Source: Ilex aquifolium
Lineage: Eukaryota > Streptophyta > Magnoliopsida > Aquifoliales > Aquifoliaceae
Assembly: GCA_951799425.1 (NCBI GenBank)
Contig: OX637393.1
Coordinates: 9,668,744 to 9,732,743, forward strand
Reading direction: 5' to 3'
DNA: 64,000 nt
Of the stretch, positions 23,632-35,800 are shown piece by piece (position 1 is the stretch's first letter; each line of letters begins with the position of its first letter). The translations under genes were made by a program, and so were the position numbers. The notes beneath the pieces are model-generated. The model ran no database searches. It was not told where the DNA came from and saw nothing but the letters and a program-made list of their open reading frames with translations.

Positions 23632-24676
23632 CCAAGGGCGGAGGGAGCCCTGTTCAGGGTGGGCAAGTGCCCCCCTCCCCCCCTCAAATTTTTTTTTTAC
23701 TTAGGTATGTATATTATATATTTGTATAATATATTATTTGTGCCCACCTAAAATCAAAGACAAAAATATTAATGTACACTTATATCAATGAATAATTTTA
23801 ATTATGTCCTCCTTATTTTTTTTGGCACATCAATTAGTGTATATTTATATTAAATGAATATGAATTTTTTGACACATTTTGGGATGGTTATGTACCTATC
23901 TAGATAAATTTTGAATATACTAGAATTATTTTATATTTTCTAAGACTAAAAAAGGCATGATATACATATTCGCTAGTTTACTTGTGATTTTGACATTTAT
24001 TTTTGTTAATTATGATAAAAAATATAGAATGCACATTGAACTGCATAATCGATCAAATGATTTATAAATACCAAAGTGATAACATGATTATGTATCTAAA
24101 AAATAACAAAGTTGTTATACAACGTTTTAAAAGTACAAAATTTCACTGAAGTCAATTCTAAATGATTTTAATTAGTTAATATTTTGTAAAAAAAAATGTT
24201 ATCGTTTGTATATACTGGGCTTACCAAATTTCGGTATAGTGGGTTTAATGAACTTTTAAGTATTAAATAGGATGTAAGGCATAGGATTACTAGAGGCAGT
24301 ACACATCATCAAATTATTCTCTTCTTGTTCAGATAATTCCTCCCCACTTACATAATCTTCCATCCAAGTTGACGCCCTTCTTACCCTCCCTTGAACTAGA
24401 CTTGGAGGGTTGTGTTCAGCTTCTTCACTTGATGATGAACCAGAACCAGTAGCAAGGTTGTGTTCAGCTTCTTCACTTGATGACGAACCAGAACCAGTAG
24501 CACTATCTTCAACCTGCTCTTTTTCTTCATGCACACCTTCTTCTGCATGCTCTTGCAGCTCATCTTCATCTCCCTAAATAAATTATTGTTTTATTTCTAT
24601 CAATTGCAAGAAAAAAAAAATAATTTTTTGAAATATTTGTGCCCACCCTGACACAATTTTCTGGGTCCGCCCCCTG
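23632..24676. mobile_element. Non-autonomous hAT-like element carrying a copia-like fragment
   Basis: Copy A gives the empty site, so the insertion is exact. It is flanked by ATGGGGAG (23624-23631) and ATGAGGAG (24677-24684), an 8-bp duplication with one change, as for hAT elements. Ends: left 'ccaagggcggagggagccct', right (reverse) 'cagggggcggacccagaaaa'; both then reach 'cagggtgggca'. No transposase is present. The right third contains a minus-strand reading frame with Ty1/copia-like sequence. It landed in the 3' end of the Au-type SINE. Confidence 0.82.
24256..24576 (-). pseudogene. Ty1/copia polyprotein-like fragment inside the hAT-like element
   Basis: The minus-strand frame contains two copies of an acidic/serine unit ('ATGSGSSSSEEAEHN', residues about 13-27 and 28-42) and then 'VRRASTWMEDYVSGEELSE'. 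The last part resembles the linker between integrase and reverse transcriptase in copia polyproteins ('R.RR.P.WM.DYV.G'). Upstream on the minus strand 'atttatttag' before 'ggagatgaagatgagctgc' looks like a splice acceptor, so it may have been transcribed. No integrase or reverse transcriptase core is present. The family match is from pattern memory only. Confidence 0.5.
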
Positions 24677-24797
24677 ATGAGGAGGATTAGACATACTCAG
24701 CTTTACCCCTGCAAGCAGAAAGACTGTTTCCACGACTTGAACTTGTACCTACAGATCACAATGAAATAACCTTATTGTTGTGCTAAAGTCCGCCCTC
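24677..24797 (-). repeat. Au-type SINE in copy B, interrupted
   Basis: Same SINE as at 22221-22343. Its distal piece (23621-23631) is separated by the 1045-bp hAT-like insertion. Confidence 0.6.
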
Positions 24798-25022
24798 ATT
24801 TTTACATGTATGGTTAGGATTTATACTTCCATGTGCCACTGTTCGAAAATTGGTGAATAGAGTCGCTCATCAATTAGCTAGACATGTTTGTTTTGTTTAT
24901 GTATGGCACGAGGAGGTACCAGACTTTATCATGTCTTTGGTTCTCGCAGATATTCCTTCTTAATAGAAGAACTACAGGTTTTATTAAAAGAACAAAAAAA
25001 AAAAAGATAAATCCATTGTTGA

Positions 25023-25725
25023 TAGGGGTGCAACTTGGGCGGACCAACCCGAGCCAAACTCGAAAAAAATAGGGCTTGGGTTTGAATTTTTAATATGTAG
25101 GTTGGGCTTGGGCAAAAAAACTCCAACCCGAATTGAATTTGGGCAAGCTTCGGGTTGAGGTGTTCAACCCGAATATTAAAATCGGGTTGAATCCGAATAT
25201 ACATAAACATATAAATATATTTAACTAGCGTTAGTATTTATTTTCACTATTTAGAGTTCAGACTTTCATTTCACTTCAAGTCTTTACTCCTGCACCTCCA
25301 TTACTCTCAGATCCCTCTCTCACTTGTCACTCCTCCCTCTCTTAGCCTCCTTCTCTCAATTGTCACGCGTCTGAGACTTCTTAGACTCTCAACCTCCCTC
25401 TCTCACTCGTCACTCCCGTCTCTCTCTCTTTATCTACGTCTCACCCTTCATTTCAGATCATTTGAAAAAATTAGATCTACACGTCAAAGAATCAACCCGA
25501 ATTAAGTAACTCAAGTCCAACCCAATTTTTTAACCTGAAATCAGCCCGAATTAAGTAACTCGAATTCAACCCGAGCCCGCCCGAATTAAACTTGGGCAAT
25601 ACTCGGGTTGAGTACCTCAGGTTGAGGTAGAGTTAGAGTTAGGGTTAGAGTTGAAGATTATATACCTAGGGTTGGGTTAGGGTTGACCTCTCAACCCGCC
25701 CAACCTGCCCGAGTTGCACCCCCTA
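25023..25725. mobile_element. Non-autonomous hAT-like element
   Basis: Flanked by a perfect 8-bp duplication ATTGTTGA (25015-25022 and 25726-25733), with the empty site visible in copy A. Ends are inverted repeats: left 'taggggtgcaacttgggc', right (reverse) 'tagggggtgcaactcgggc'. The interior is full of 'aacccgaa' / 'ttcgggtt' words on both sides (subterminal repeats typical of hAT transposase binding) and a CT-rich centre. No transposase frame. Confidence 0.88.
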
Positions 25726-26253
25726 ATTGTTGAGGGTTCAAGCGGAGGAAATATACCTTTTTTGCATGCGGAGGAAATGTTACGTACATCTAATCTTCCC
25801 TAAACCATTCATTAGCGAGATTCTCGTGGACTAACCGTCCTCCAGAACTCGTACACGTCTTTCTCTCTCTCTCTCCACATCTAGAAGAAAACATACATTA
25901 ACATCTAAGAAGAAAACATAAATTTATTAGGGTAAAATTTCTTCCATAATTTTTGTGTGCTAAAACATATTGTACATAGAGATGTTCTGTGCCACAAAAT
26001 ACTATAGTGCCTCAATGGAAGTGAATGGTCAACTTGTCATTGAGTGCATTGATGAAAAATTAAGAAGGTGAAGTCAGTTTTCCAAACTTGTGTGTCTCCA
26101 CTGTTGTGCACATGCAAGTCTTTTTGGACCCTTATCTTGTTTATGTTTTTGGTTCTCAATCAAAACCAGGTCTATTTCTTGTTGAACAAACTGTTGAAGA
26201 ATAATGAAGTTTATGCAATCCACATAAGAAACCTGTATCACCAGTGATCGATT

Positions 26254-26303
26254 TTTTTTGATCAAAGGATAACTACAATACTTATACTTAAAAGTGTAAG
26301 GCT
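26254..26303 (-). mobile_element. 50-bp LINE/SINE tail retro-insertion
   Basis: A 19-bp direct repeat starting 'gtatcaccagtgatcg' flanks the insert (26235-26253 and 26304-26322) and copy A has the single-copy empty site. On the minus strand the insert ends 'gttatcctttgatcaaaaaa', like the 3' end of plant L1-type LINEs. A long target duplication and A-tail indicate target-primed reverse transcription with severe 5' truncation. Confidence 0.75.
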
Positions 26304-26429
26304 GTATCACCAGTGATCGATTGAAAATGACAGTTTTCTAAAAGAATCTATTTATTGTGGAGTTTGGGAGAAATAGATATACCAAATTTTATTATTCTTA
26401 TTAGAGAAATTGTTTATGTGACTCAAATG

Positions 26430-28985
26430 AGTGACATCTAAATCACAAGGAAAAAACCTTACGGCTACAAAATGTTTATTCTCGAAGTCGGGTCAAGGAA
26501 ATTCTGAGTGGCAATTTCATGTTATAAAATTTATAATTATCATAGTTCTAAAATGTATAATAGTTAAGGAAATTTAAATCAAGTTCATTACCAATTTATT
26601 ACACTTTTGAAACAAATTTATTAAATTACGATTTTTATAAATTTATTTATCAAGATATTTTTTAAAATAAAAACAGGGCCAACAGCTCGGCTTTGATATA
26701 AGGGGCAGTCGCTGTTACCTTAAAAACGTGGTTACTAACCACATTTTTAATATAAAACCAAACATTGCACATTCATTTTCTCTCTACCTGTCAACATCAC
26801 CTGACCTTCTGCGCAAAGTCATTCCACTCAACTTTGTCTACACCAACAAGCCAATAGTCCCACGTGTCATACAACAAGGTGGATAAAATGGGGGAATGGG
26901 CCTTGTTTGCTTACTCCATAAAAGGCAATCAATGATTGAATAGTTCTTAAATGGGGAAAGTCTTGGATTGACTTTGAAAACGTGATTGCCAATCACGCTT
27001 TCTACTAAAATTGGGGTTATCAAACACGCTTTTTTTTTTTAAAATCATTTTTTTAAATTAAAAAGGGAGTCAATAAATTCGTTTTTTACAAAAGCAGAGT
27101 CAACAATTGAGTTATTTATTAGAGTGCAACTCTTTTAAAACAAATATACCAAAATATAATATTTTTAAACTTATTTACCAAATTACGACATTTTTTACAA
27201 GCGAATTAAATAATTCCACTTTTGTTAAAAAATGAAGTCAATAACTCCGCTTTTATTCAAAAACAGAATCAACAACATCCACTTTATTTAAAAAAACAAA
27301 GTGGTCAATGGGAAGGAATAGATAAAAAACGTGTTGTAAACACATTTTTTTACGTTTTTTATGTTTTTTTTCTGAGAACACGTTTGTCACACAAAAGATC
27401 ACGATCCTAGAGAGAAATGGAACTTGACCGTGTCAAATTTGACTGTAAAGGTGGGTGACTGTATACGTGTTATATTGTTGGGATAATGTTACAATATCGA
27501 TTCAGTACAATACAAAAATTCATTCGCAGCCATTAATTTTAATTTGTTTGATTTGTAATCATTAATTAATAAAGATAAAAAAAAAATAGAAATATTTTCG
27601 GTATCATAGTTAAATCATACAATAAACTCTCTTTTGGAGGCTAAAAGTTAGTTGGAAACTTTGTCCAAGCTATTGTGAGAAAGGGCAAAAACAAAAAGGT
27701 GATGACTGCGTATACTTCCATAGTCTTTTAGAAGCTAAAAGTTTGTTGTAATCTTCGCCAATGTCTTTGTTCAGAAAAGGGTAGAATACAAAATATTAAC
27801 AAGAAATTGCTATACAAATACATCTATTTGAAAATTAGCTTATTTTTAATGTATATTTTTAAATTTTCTCAACATTAGATTAGCTATTATGTAAGAGTGG
27901 ATCTCTTACTTACATATTGGGGCCCTGTTTAAGAAGTCTCAAGTTCGATACTTCTTATACATTTTAAAAGTCAGTCACTCTTGTTCCTCAAGGAATATGT
28001 AGTTTCACTTACGGTGGTTGACTCAGAGCTCGAGGAAGTAGTCGACTTAAGCGTGGACATCTTGTAGCAAAAAAATAAAATAAAAAATATTGGGGGTCCC
28101 AACGTGAAAAATGTGACAAATATTAAGAATTATTATATTATAAATGATTTACAAATTTACATTTGAGTTTTATTAAAAGAGCAATTCTATAGGACCTTAA
28201 TTTTGAGACTTAATCAGGAACCTAATTCTATGTAGTCATTAAATTAATTGTGCGTTTTAAAGTTAGATGGAGTTAGCTTTTAAACTAAAGGTTGTATTTA
28301 AATTAGATATTCAAATTAGGTTTCTAAATTATTTTTAAAACTTACTTATACTTTAATAACAGTCAAAGAAATAAATTGTGAACCCAAAGGAATAAATTAA
28401 GAAGTAAGATGGACGAACTGTAAATCCAGACGTCTTAAGTTTGAATTTTGGTAACCTCTTGGAGTCAGGTTATGAGGAATTTATCCTTCATGAATACTAA
28501 ATGTGTTAATCGAGCCAAACTTTATGAGCTTAAACTCGAGCCCGACGAGCTCATTTTTCTAAACGAGTCTAAAAAATTGTTCAAATTTTACTCGTTTACA
28601 ACTTGAACAGAGTTGAACCCGAGTAGCTCGACTATTAACGAGCTTAAAAATTATTCAAACTCAACTTGTTTAGAATACGAGTCGAACTCGAGCCGAGTTT
28701 TATCTAAACTGAGCCCAAATAGCTCGTCTCGACAAGTGGATGACCTATTTTTTTTTAGATCGATGAAAAAATTAGTTGAAGTGCACGTAAATTAATCTGA
28801 AAATTTTTGACTGTTAAAAAAGAAACAAAGAAATAAATAAATTGTGCAGTGGGTGATGATTAAATTGGTTGGTGGTTATGAGGGGAGACAATTACAAAGA
28901 GCATGACAAACAATCTTATTGAACAAATTAATGGTCGTAATATAAAATTCATTAAAAAAATTTGATAAATATATGTAGCTTCATA
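26430..28985. other. Intergenic region with short hairpin words
   Basis: No gene is supported. Between about 26700 and 27370 several short inverted repeats occur, for example 'cgtggttactaaccac' (26729) and 'cgtgattgccaatcac' (26981), together with repeated 'gagtcaa(t/c)aa(.)t(.)cg' words. A SINE-like copy lies at 27918-28086. At 28520-28740 words such as 'actcgagc' and 'gagctcg' recur, resembling degraded hAT-type repeats. Confidence 0.45.
27918..28086 (+). repeat. tRNA-derived SINE-like copy
   Basis: Contains the B-box-like 'tctcaagttcgatacttc', then 'gagctcgaggaagtagtc', 'agcgtggacatcttgtag' and an A-rich tail. It matches the copy at 7960-8155 in order and wording. Confidence 0.45.
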
Positions 28986-29029
28986 TTCGAATAATCGATC
29001 AAATAAAACGGCCCCTTCCACCACCCATC

Positions 29030-29140
29030 GTCTGATGTGAACTTCTCTCTCCCTCCTCTCTCTCTCTGGGCTGTTGAAAAAATCCATCTCTCGGAAACCT
29101 TTAGATTTGAGCTGAGGCATTCCAATATTCTTGGTTTTCA
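29030..29140 (+). other. Probable non-coding leader exon of the ArfGAP gene
   Basis: A CT-rich stretch ('ttctctctccctcctctctc', 29042 onward) precedes a possible donor at 29141 (AG|GTGATT). A possible acceptor TGTGTAG ends at 29837, 52 nt before the ATG at 29890. Leader introns are common in plant genes. This is inference; no transcript evidence is available. Confidence 0.35.
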
Positions 29141-29889
29141 GGTGATTATTTCAACACCCTTTTCAGATCTTGAATCATTTCAGCTAAACACCATAAAGTT
29201 CGTTTTATTTATATATTCATTCTAGTATGATTAATGATTGCATTGATCTGGAGCTTTTGTTAATGATTACTATGATTCTGTTGCTCATAGACCTCTTATA
29301 TCGATAAATTGTCAAATTTTATTGCAATTCCTTGATATATCTTCAATCTCTTAGTATTTATCAATTATTATTATTATTTGCTATTACTTAGAATAATGAT
29401 TATTATGATTATTTTGTTTTTTGTTTGCATTCATTGGTTTAATACCTGTTAATGTGTGATGGGTTTATATGGATTACCTGACTGGTCATAGTTTTGTTGT
29501 TTGTTTAATTTCTTTTTGGGCCTAATCGTGGTATTATGTTCTGAAATTGAACTTAGAAACATTTGCATTTTGATCTTTCTCTACGTAGTTTTTGCTGTGT
29601 TTTGAATTTCATCAAAGCAACTATGTGATGTTATTTTGTTTTTCTTGGAAGCTTTTTAGTTTCTGATACCTTAAGTGGGAACAGAGGCTATATGTTTTTT
29701 TTTTTGGTTTGTTTGAAAGGTTATGTAGTTTCTTTATTTTTTTATTTTTTAATGCTCCGTGGTGATTCTTGGAGCTTCAGTTTATGATACATGTCTCTAT
29801 TCTGCATGCTTTGACCTTGATGGTTCGTTTTGTGTAGACCATTGATAAAGACGACTTTTGTTGGATGATTGTTGTTTTTAAGAAAAGCA

Positions 29890-32800
29890 ATGAGCTACCA
29901 TCCATCTGCGCTTGGGAGACCAACGTCAGGTATGCTTGTAGTACCTCACTGAATTGACCTGCAGTATTTTACTAATATCTATGGTGGTAGTTTGACAATC
30001 TTGTATTGTATGAGTTCTATGCCGTAATGGTCCATTTCCTAAGTCCATATCAATCCCTCCCTCTGACCTACTTAATTGGGATTGACACCAAGCAATGGGC
30101 TAGTACCCTACCATGCTTTTGTGTGTTCTGCATAAAATACGACTGGGCAGGTCTTTGACCCAGAGATAGGTTGGAGATAGAATAAGATATAAAATCATGA
30201 ATTGGCAACATTAGTTTTGTTAGTCAAGTGTCACATAATGTTCATGATGAACTGGAAACCCAATAAGGAGAGTATGTGCAACCTTGCTGCTGTAGAATAT
30301 CTGAGTTTACAATTATAGACTGCTGTGCGATCACACATATCAATTAGAGGGCTATCTAAAAGTTATACTCCTACACATATCCAGTATTGCTTCTTGAATC
30401 CAGTGCTGCAGAAGTGGGAGATGCAGAGTAGTCTCATGCATTTCTCCATGTAATTCCACATATATGAGTATGCCATTCTGGAACAAAGCCATAAAGTTTT
30501 GGTGAATTTAAAATAATCTAATCTGGGAATAGCCAAATTCCCATTTCCAGCTGTTAGGAAAAAGAAATGAGGAGACGGAGGAAACCGAAAGAGTAAGAAG
30601 TTTAACTTCAAATTAAAACCCATCTAGTTCCATAACCAAACTTGAATCGGTGCCAGATAGATTAGCTAACCAATGTTCAAATTTATGCGTGAGGAGGGTA
30701 GCATGCTGCTAGTTGGGATAGTTCTCTTGATGCTGTTGATATAATCAGCTTTGATGGGTTTGGTGTGGTGGAAGGAAGATAAATGAGACTGTCTGCCAAC
30801 GGGTTTCCATTGTTTTCTCTATGAATCACTTGGAAAATATTTATGAAGCTAGATATTATTCCTCGCACAATGCATGAGATTTTTTTGAAATTGCATACAC
30901 ACATAGATTATTTGATCGATAATCTATTTGGATGGCTCTATAACAATGAATCCACACCTTCCCCTGCTTCCTGCAATTTATTATTTATGAAAAATTTATT
31001 TTGATAGTTGGAATGATGAGTGCTAACCATGTAGGTAAAAGGAGATTAAAAGATCTATTGCTTCAAAGTGACAATCGTGTTTGCGCTGATTGTGGTGCTC
31101 TGGACCCCAAATGGGCGTAAGTAACACCACCCGGATGCCTGTATTATATTTGTCACTGAACTTTTTCATAGACTCATAGTCAAACTTTGCATCTTCATTA
31201 TTTTACTTATGATTTACCTATAACGTGGAATGGTGTGGGAATTCAAAGTGTCAAGTAGGATTTGATTCACTTAAGTTGTATTGTTACACGCAGATACGTT
31301 GAACTATTCCTCTATCTTTCACATTGTTTATAAGCGCAAAGTGAATTTTCTTGAGGGTAATTTGCTGATAGTTTAGTTGTGGTTGCTTAGATACTAATAG
31401 TGATAACTGCATAAAAGGACTACAATCAGGTGTATTTAAAATCATTAGGAGATTGGAATGATAGGGAAATTTTGTTTTTTAAATAATTTTAGAAGTAGGA
31501 GCACAAAGATGGAAATAGAGGCTCGTGACTATGTGCTCTCCAAGGGAGGAAGTGGTAACCTTGTATTGATCATTTATATCACTGGAAGATTGAAGGGACC
31601 GCGATTCAAAAAACTGGAGTGTGTATACAGAATGGTAAGATGGCTCAGAGTTGATTGAGAAGGGCCGGAGATAATTATCCTCACTATTTCCATGACTACT
31701 TGTTGTTCGATTGTACAATTTATTATATAGTGGGTACTGAATGTCTATCGCCTATGTGTCGGTGTTTTTCAATGACAAGAAACATAGTCACAGTCTGATT
31801 AGAAAAGAAATGAGCAACAAACAAAGGTCCTAGTTTCAGGGCGTATTATAATGTCTCAACCAAATGATGCACAAATGTGATTTTTTTTGTGTATTTCTTG
31901 TTGGTGTTTAAAGAGTAGAATTGCTTTCTTTTTCTTTTTCTTTTTGCCTGTCTCCTTTTTTTGTTGGCTTCCTTTAAATGGTTATTCAACAAATAAATGG
32001 TACATTTCATTTTCAGGTCTGCCAATATTGGAGTTTTCATATGCTTAAAATGTTGTGGGGTGCACCGAAGCCTTGGTACACATGTATCAAAGGTAACTGC
32101 TCTAGAGAGAAATCTCTCTCTCTCTCTCTTCACACACACACACACACACACACACAAAGGAATTGTGGCAGAAAAGCACACTAGGATGTTGTGTACATCT
32201 AGCAACATGTATCAGATTTGAATAAAAGCAATGAAATGTCATCTTGCCATTCATTTGTTTCTTTGAAGTTTGAAGTTTTCTACTTCCCATTTGAATTCTT
32301 TTTATGTTGTGTTTAGATGCATGGATTTAGTTTTCCGCAGGGAAACAATTTTGTGTATCAAACTGGAGCCACTTGGGTATAAGGCGGAAAGCTTGGACAT
32401 AGGCATCCAATGTTTGCATAGACAATCGGCTTAGTTTGTATGGTAGTAAAATGTTTGGCCAAAAGGAATATCGAATAGTATACTTTGAAGCTTCCATCTA
32501 CACGTGGTCCATATTTCATATATTTTTTTGAGCTCTAGGTTTAATTTCATGCGTCTTATTGAGCTCTAACTATGAAAGGCAAGTCCAAGGTATGATGAGA
32601 AAAACATATTTGGAGTTGAATCAATCTTTTTTTTCCACTCTATCAAACGGATCAAAATTGTTCTTTAACAACCTCTATTTTTACTTCTTCTTTTTTTCGC
32701 ACGAATTGTTCCAAGGGAGAACGAGAGAATTAAAAAATGAGTATAATTCGTGAAACCATAAAATAAGAGGTAATCGACTTAGATTTTTGGACATATTTAT

Positions 32801-35800
32801 AGATGATGACCAAGTAGTGCACAAGTGAGCAGAAGTGATTGGATACATGTCGATGATAATGCGAGAGGTCTATGTAGGACGAAATTTACTTGGACCGCAG
32901 TTGTGAAAACATATGATAGCTCACAATTTAAAGAAAACAATGGTCCTTGATAGAGTAAAATGGATAAACATGATTCATGTCGCCAACCCTAAATAGTTGG
33001 AATAAAGGCTAAGTTGAGTTGAGCTGAATTGTTCAAAAGCCATAATGGAATTGTCGATTGATGAAAGCCCCATATACTGGTAGCTATTATGATCCTACTA
33101 CTTCAAAGTGTATGGTTTCCCTTAAACCAATTATGATGCATAAAGTTCAATAAAGAATGGAATCTGACTTTTTAGAGTGACACATAAAAGTACGTGATTG
33201 TTTTAGATTTAGCATGTGAACATCTCCTTTGTTAGATTATCTAACACAAAACCAATTGGCAATGGGTGTAGTGGCCCCTCAAGAATATAAACCAACTTTG
33301 GTGGTGCTAATTATCGATGTGGCGTTCTCTTAACACCCTCCCTCACGTGGGACTTGGGCTTGCATGTGGGGTCAACAAACAAACAACTATTCATGCTTGG
33401 AAATTCAAATGGATAAGATATTCGTCTCTTTTGTATTAGGATAAGCTGGAAAATATCATGTGCCTTATTGTTTTGATTGTTTTATTAGGCATGTTTTCTT
33501 GTAATTTTTCTTTTGATTATTAATAAAAAGTTGTTTCTTATTGAAAAAATTGGTAAGAGACTTGGCCTACTGACCACCATGGGCTAATACTATGTTAGAG
33601 CATCCAACCCACAACCAATTGGCAATGGGTGGAGTGACCCCTTAAGCATATAAACAATCTTGGTGGTCCTAATTATTAATCACAAAACTCGGTTCCTACC
33701 TCGGCCAAAGATTGTTTATGATCCTCTCGCATCTCATCCTTTAACCAATAGTTTTTTTGCTAGGTCTATTTAATACGGCCCCTACTTTTTCTTTTTGACT
33801 TTTCTCTTCCCAGCATGGATGGAATCAATGTTGTCTTGTTCTTTTAAAGCTAAAGTTTTTGGCTTTTTTCCTCACATTTCTACTTTATGACTATACAACT
33901 TCCTGAGCTGTCTTAATTCGATTATGCAGGTTTTGTCCGTGACATTAGATGAATGGTCTGATGATGAAATTGATGCTATGGTTGAGGTTGGAGGAAATGC
34001 TTGTGCAAATTCTATTTATGAGGCTTATTTTCCTGATGGTGTATCAAAGCCTAAACCAGATTCTAGTCATGAGGAGCGAGCGAAATTTATCAGGTTGGAT
34101 GAAATGTAACGATATTAGTCTTATATTTGTGTAGACATTTGTAGTTGTAGTAAACTTGATACAAGCTCTTTGACTGTGGTATGAAATTGCAGCAGTTGGA
34201 GCTTACTAGCCATTTTTTCCTCTGGCCTCTCAACTATGAAATTACCTAGTTTTCGTTGTTGTAATCAACTATAAAATGATCCTATCTTTCATGCTATAAT
34301 AAATTAAAAAGAGCTTTGAAGGTCGGACAGTGCACATAGCTCCCTATTTTAGCGAGATCTAGGATGGTTAAATGGTTGGCAATTTTACACCATAAACTAA
34401 AAGGATTTTATCTTTCCTTAAATTCTTGAACTTGTATGCCCCATTTGAGAGGTGACTAACAAAATAACAATTTGGATTTGTTGAATGGTTGACTCTATTT
34501 ATAAATACATGTGGAAACAGTTAAGGGACTTAGATTGTCTGTTTTTTTTTTTTAAAACTAGGTACTTAGATTGTAATTTATGTCATTTACACATTTATTT
34601 TGTAGGTCCAAGTATGAGCGCCAAGATTTTTTGAAGCCTAGCTTACGAATTTTGTCAGCTACCTCAAGAAAAAGCTCTCTCCAATCTTCTTTATCCAGGA
34701 AGATTATGGATAGTTTTCGAAGTTCTAGTTCACAGCAATCGGTAAATATTTTTAACTTGTTTTTGCCACAACGACAACACTCTTCATTTCAAGTATTAGG
34801 ATTTGTAGTCACATAGTTTGGAATATGGTGGATAAAGTTGTTTAATGATATACAACCATTATAAGAATATATTTTAATGGTTACGTATGACAACATCATT
34901 GACACCATTTTGCTTTTTCTGGTTTATGGCTGCTTCTGTGAATCACTTTTGTCCAGCTGATGTTAAACTGATCACAGGAAGGCATGGTGGAATTTATTGG
35001 TTTATTAAAGGTCAAAGTAATAAAAGGCACGAATTTAGCTATCCGTGATATGCTGTCTAGTGATCCTTATGTTATCCTGAATCTTGGACAGCAGGTTAGT
35101 CATTCTCTGTTTCATTTTTACCCTTGGGGATGAACATTGGGGTTGGGCCTGAATTCCACATCTTTGATGTATTCATTGTCCAACTCATGCATTTTAACAA
35201 AAACAAAAAGATAAATCATAGCAATGATTTTCTCCATCAAATAAATGATATTGTTTATCACTTTGGACTATGATAAATCTTCTCTCTCACACTCGATCTT
35301 ACTGTTATTAGAAGGCCCAAACGAAGATAATAAGGAGCAACCTGAATCCAGTCTGGAATGAAGAACTCATGCTTTCTGTCCCTCAGGATTTTGGGCCCTT
35401 AAAACTGGTAATCCAATCCTCCTTGCATGCTTAATATGCAGATGATACTTTCTTTCCTTTTTTCTTGGTTTGTTCATCTAAGATTTCAATTCCTATGATT
35501 TTTCAATATGTTACTGACCATGATATACCACGTTCTAACTTAGTTTAGTGGTATACATAGAAGCATTTTTGATGACTTCTTTCTTGGTGTTTTGCTCTTC
35601 TAGCTTTGCTGCCAAAACATGTATATAGCCTGAAGGTGGTGACAATGCTCATCATCCACACCCACGGCTCTCAGTTAGCATTATCAAATATTTCTTACCT
35701 CCTTATTTAAAAATTTGCGGTTTTCCCAAACTGAAACTGGCACTTTACAAATATTTGTCCAGGCACAATGGGTCCTCAAAATTGCAAAATTCATCAAGAT

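Larger units (their letters stand above)
23567..26412. repeat. Tandem segmental duplication, copy B (interrupted)
   Basis: Colinear with copy A but enlarged by a 1045-bp hAT-like element (23632-24676), a 703-bp hAT-like element (25023-25725) and a 50-bp retro-insertion (26254-26303), each with its own target duplication. Removing these leaves roughly 1.0-1.1 kb, matching copy A. Similarity ends near 'ttgtttatgtgactca' at about 26412-26426. Confidence 0.85.

Noticed and set aside
31846-32290. Minus-strand 120-codon frame with poly-Val/Cys and Arg/Glu runs
   Set aside because: Crosses the CT/CA microsatellite and coding exon 3 of the ArfGAP gene on the opposite strand.
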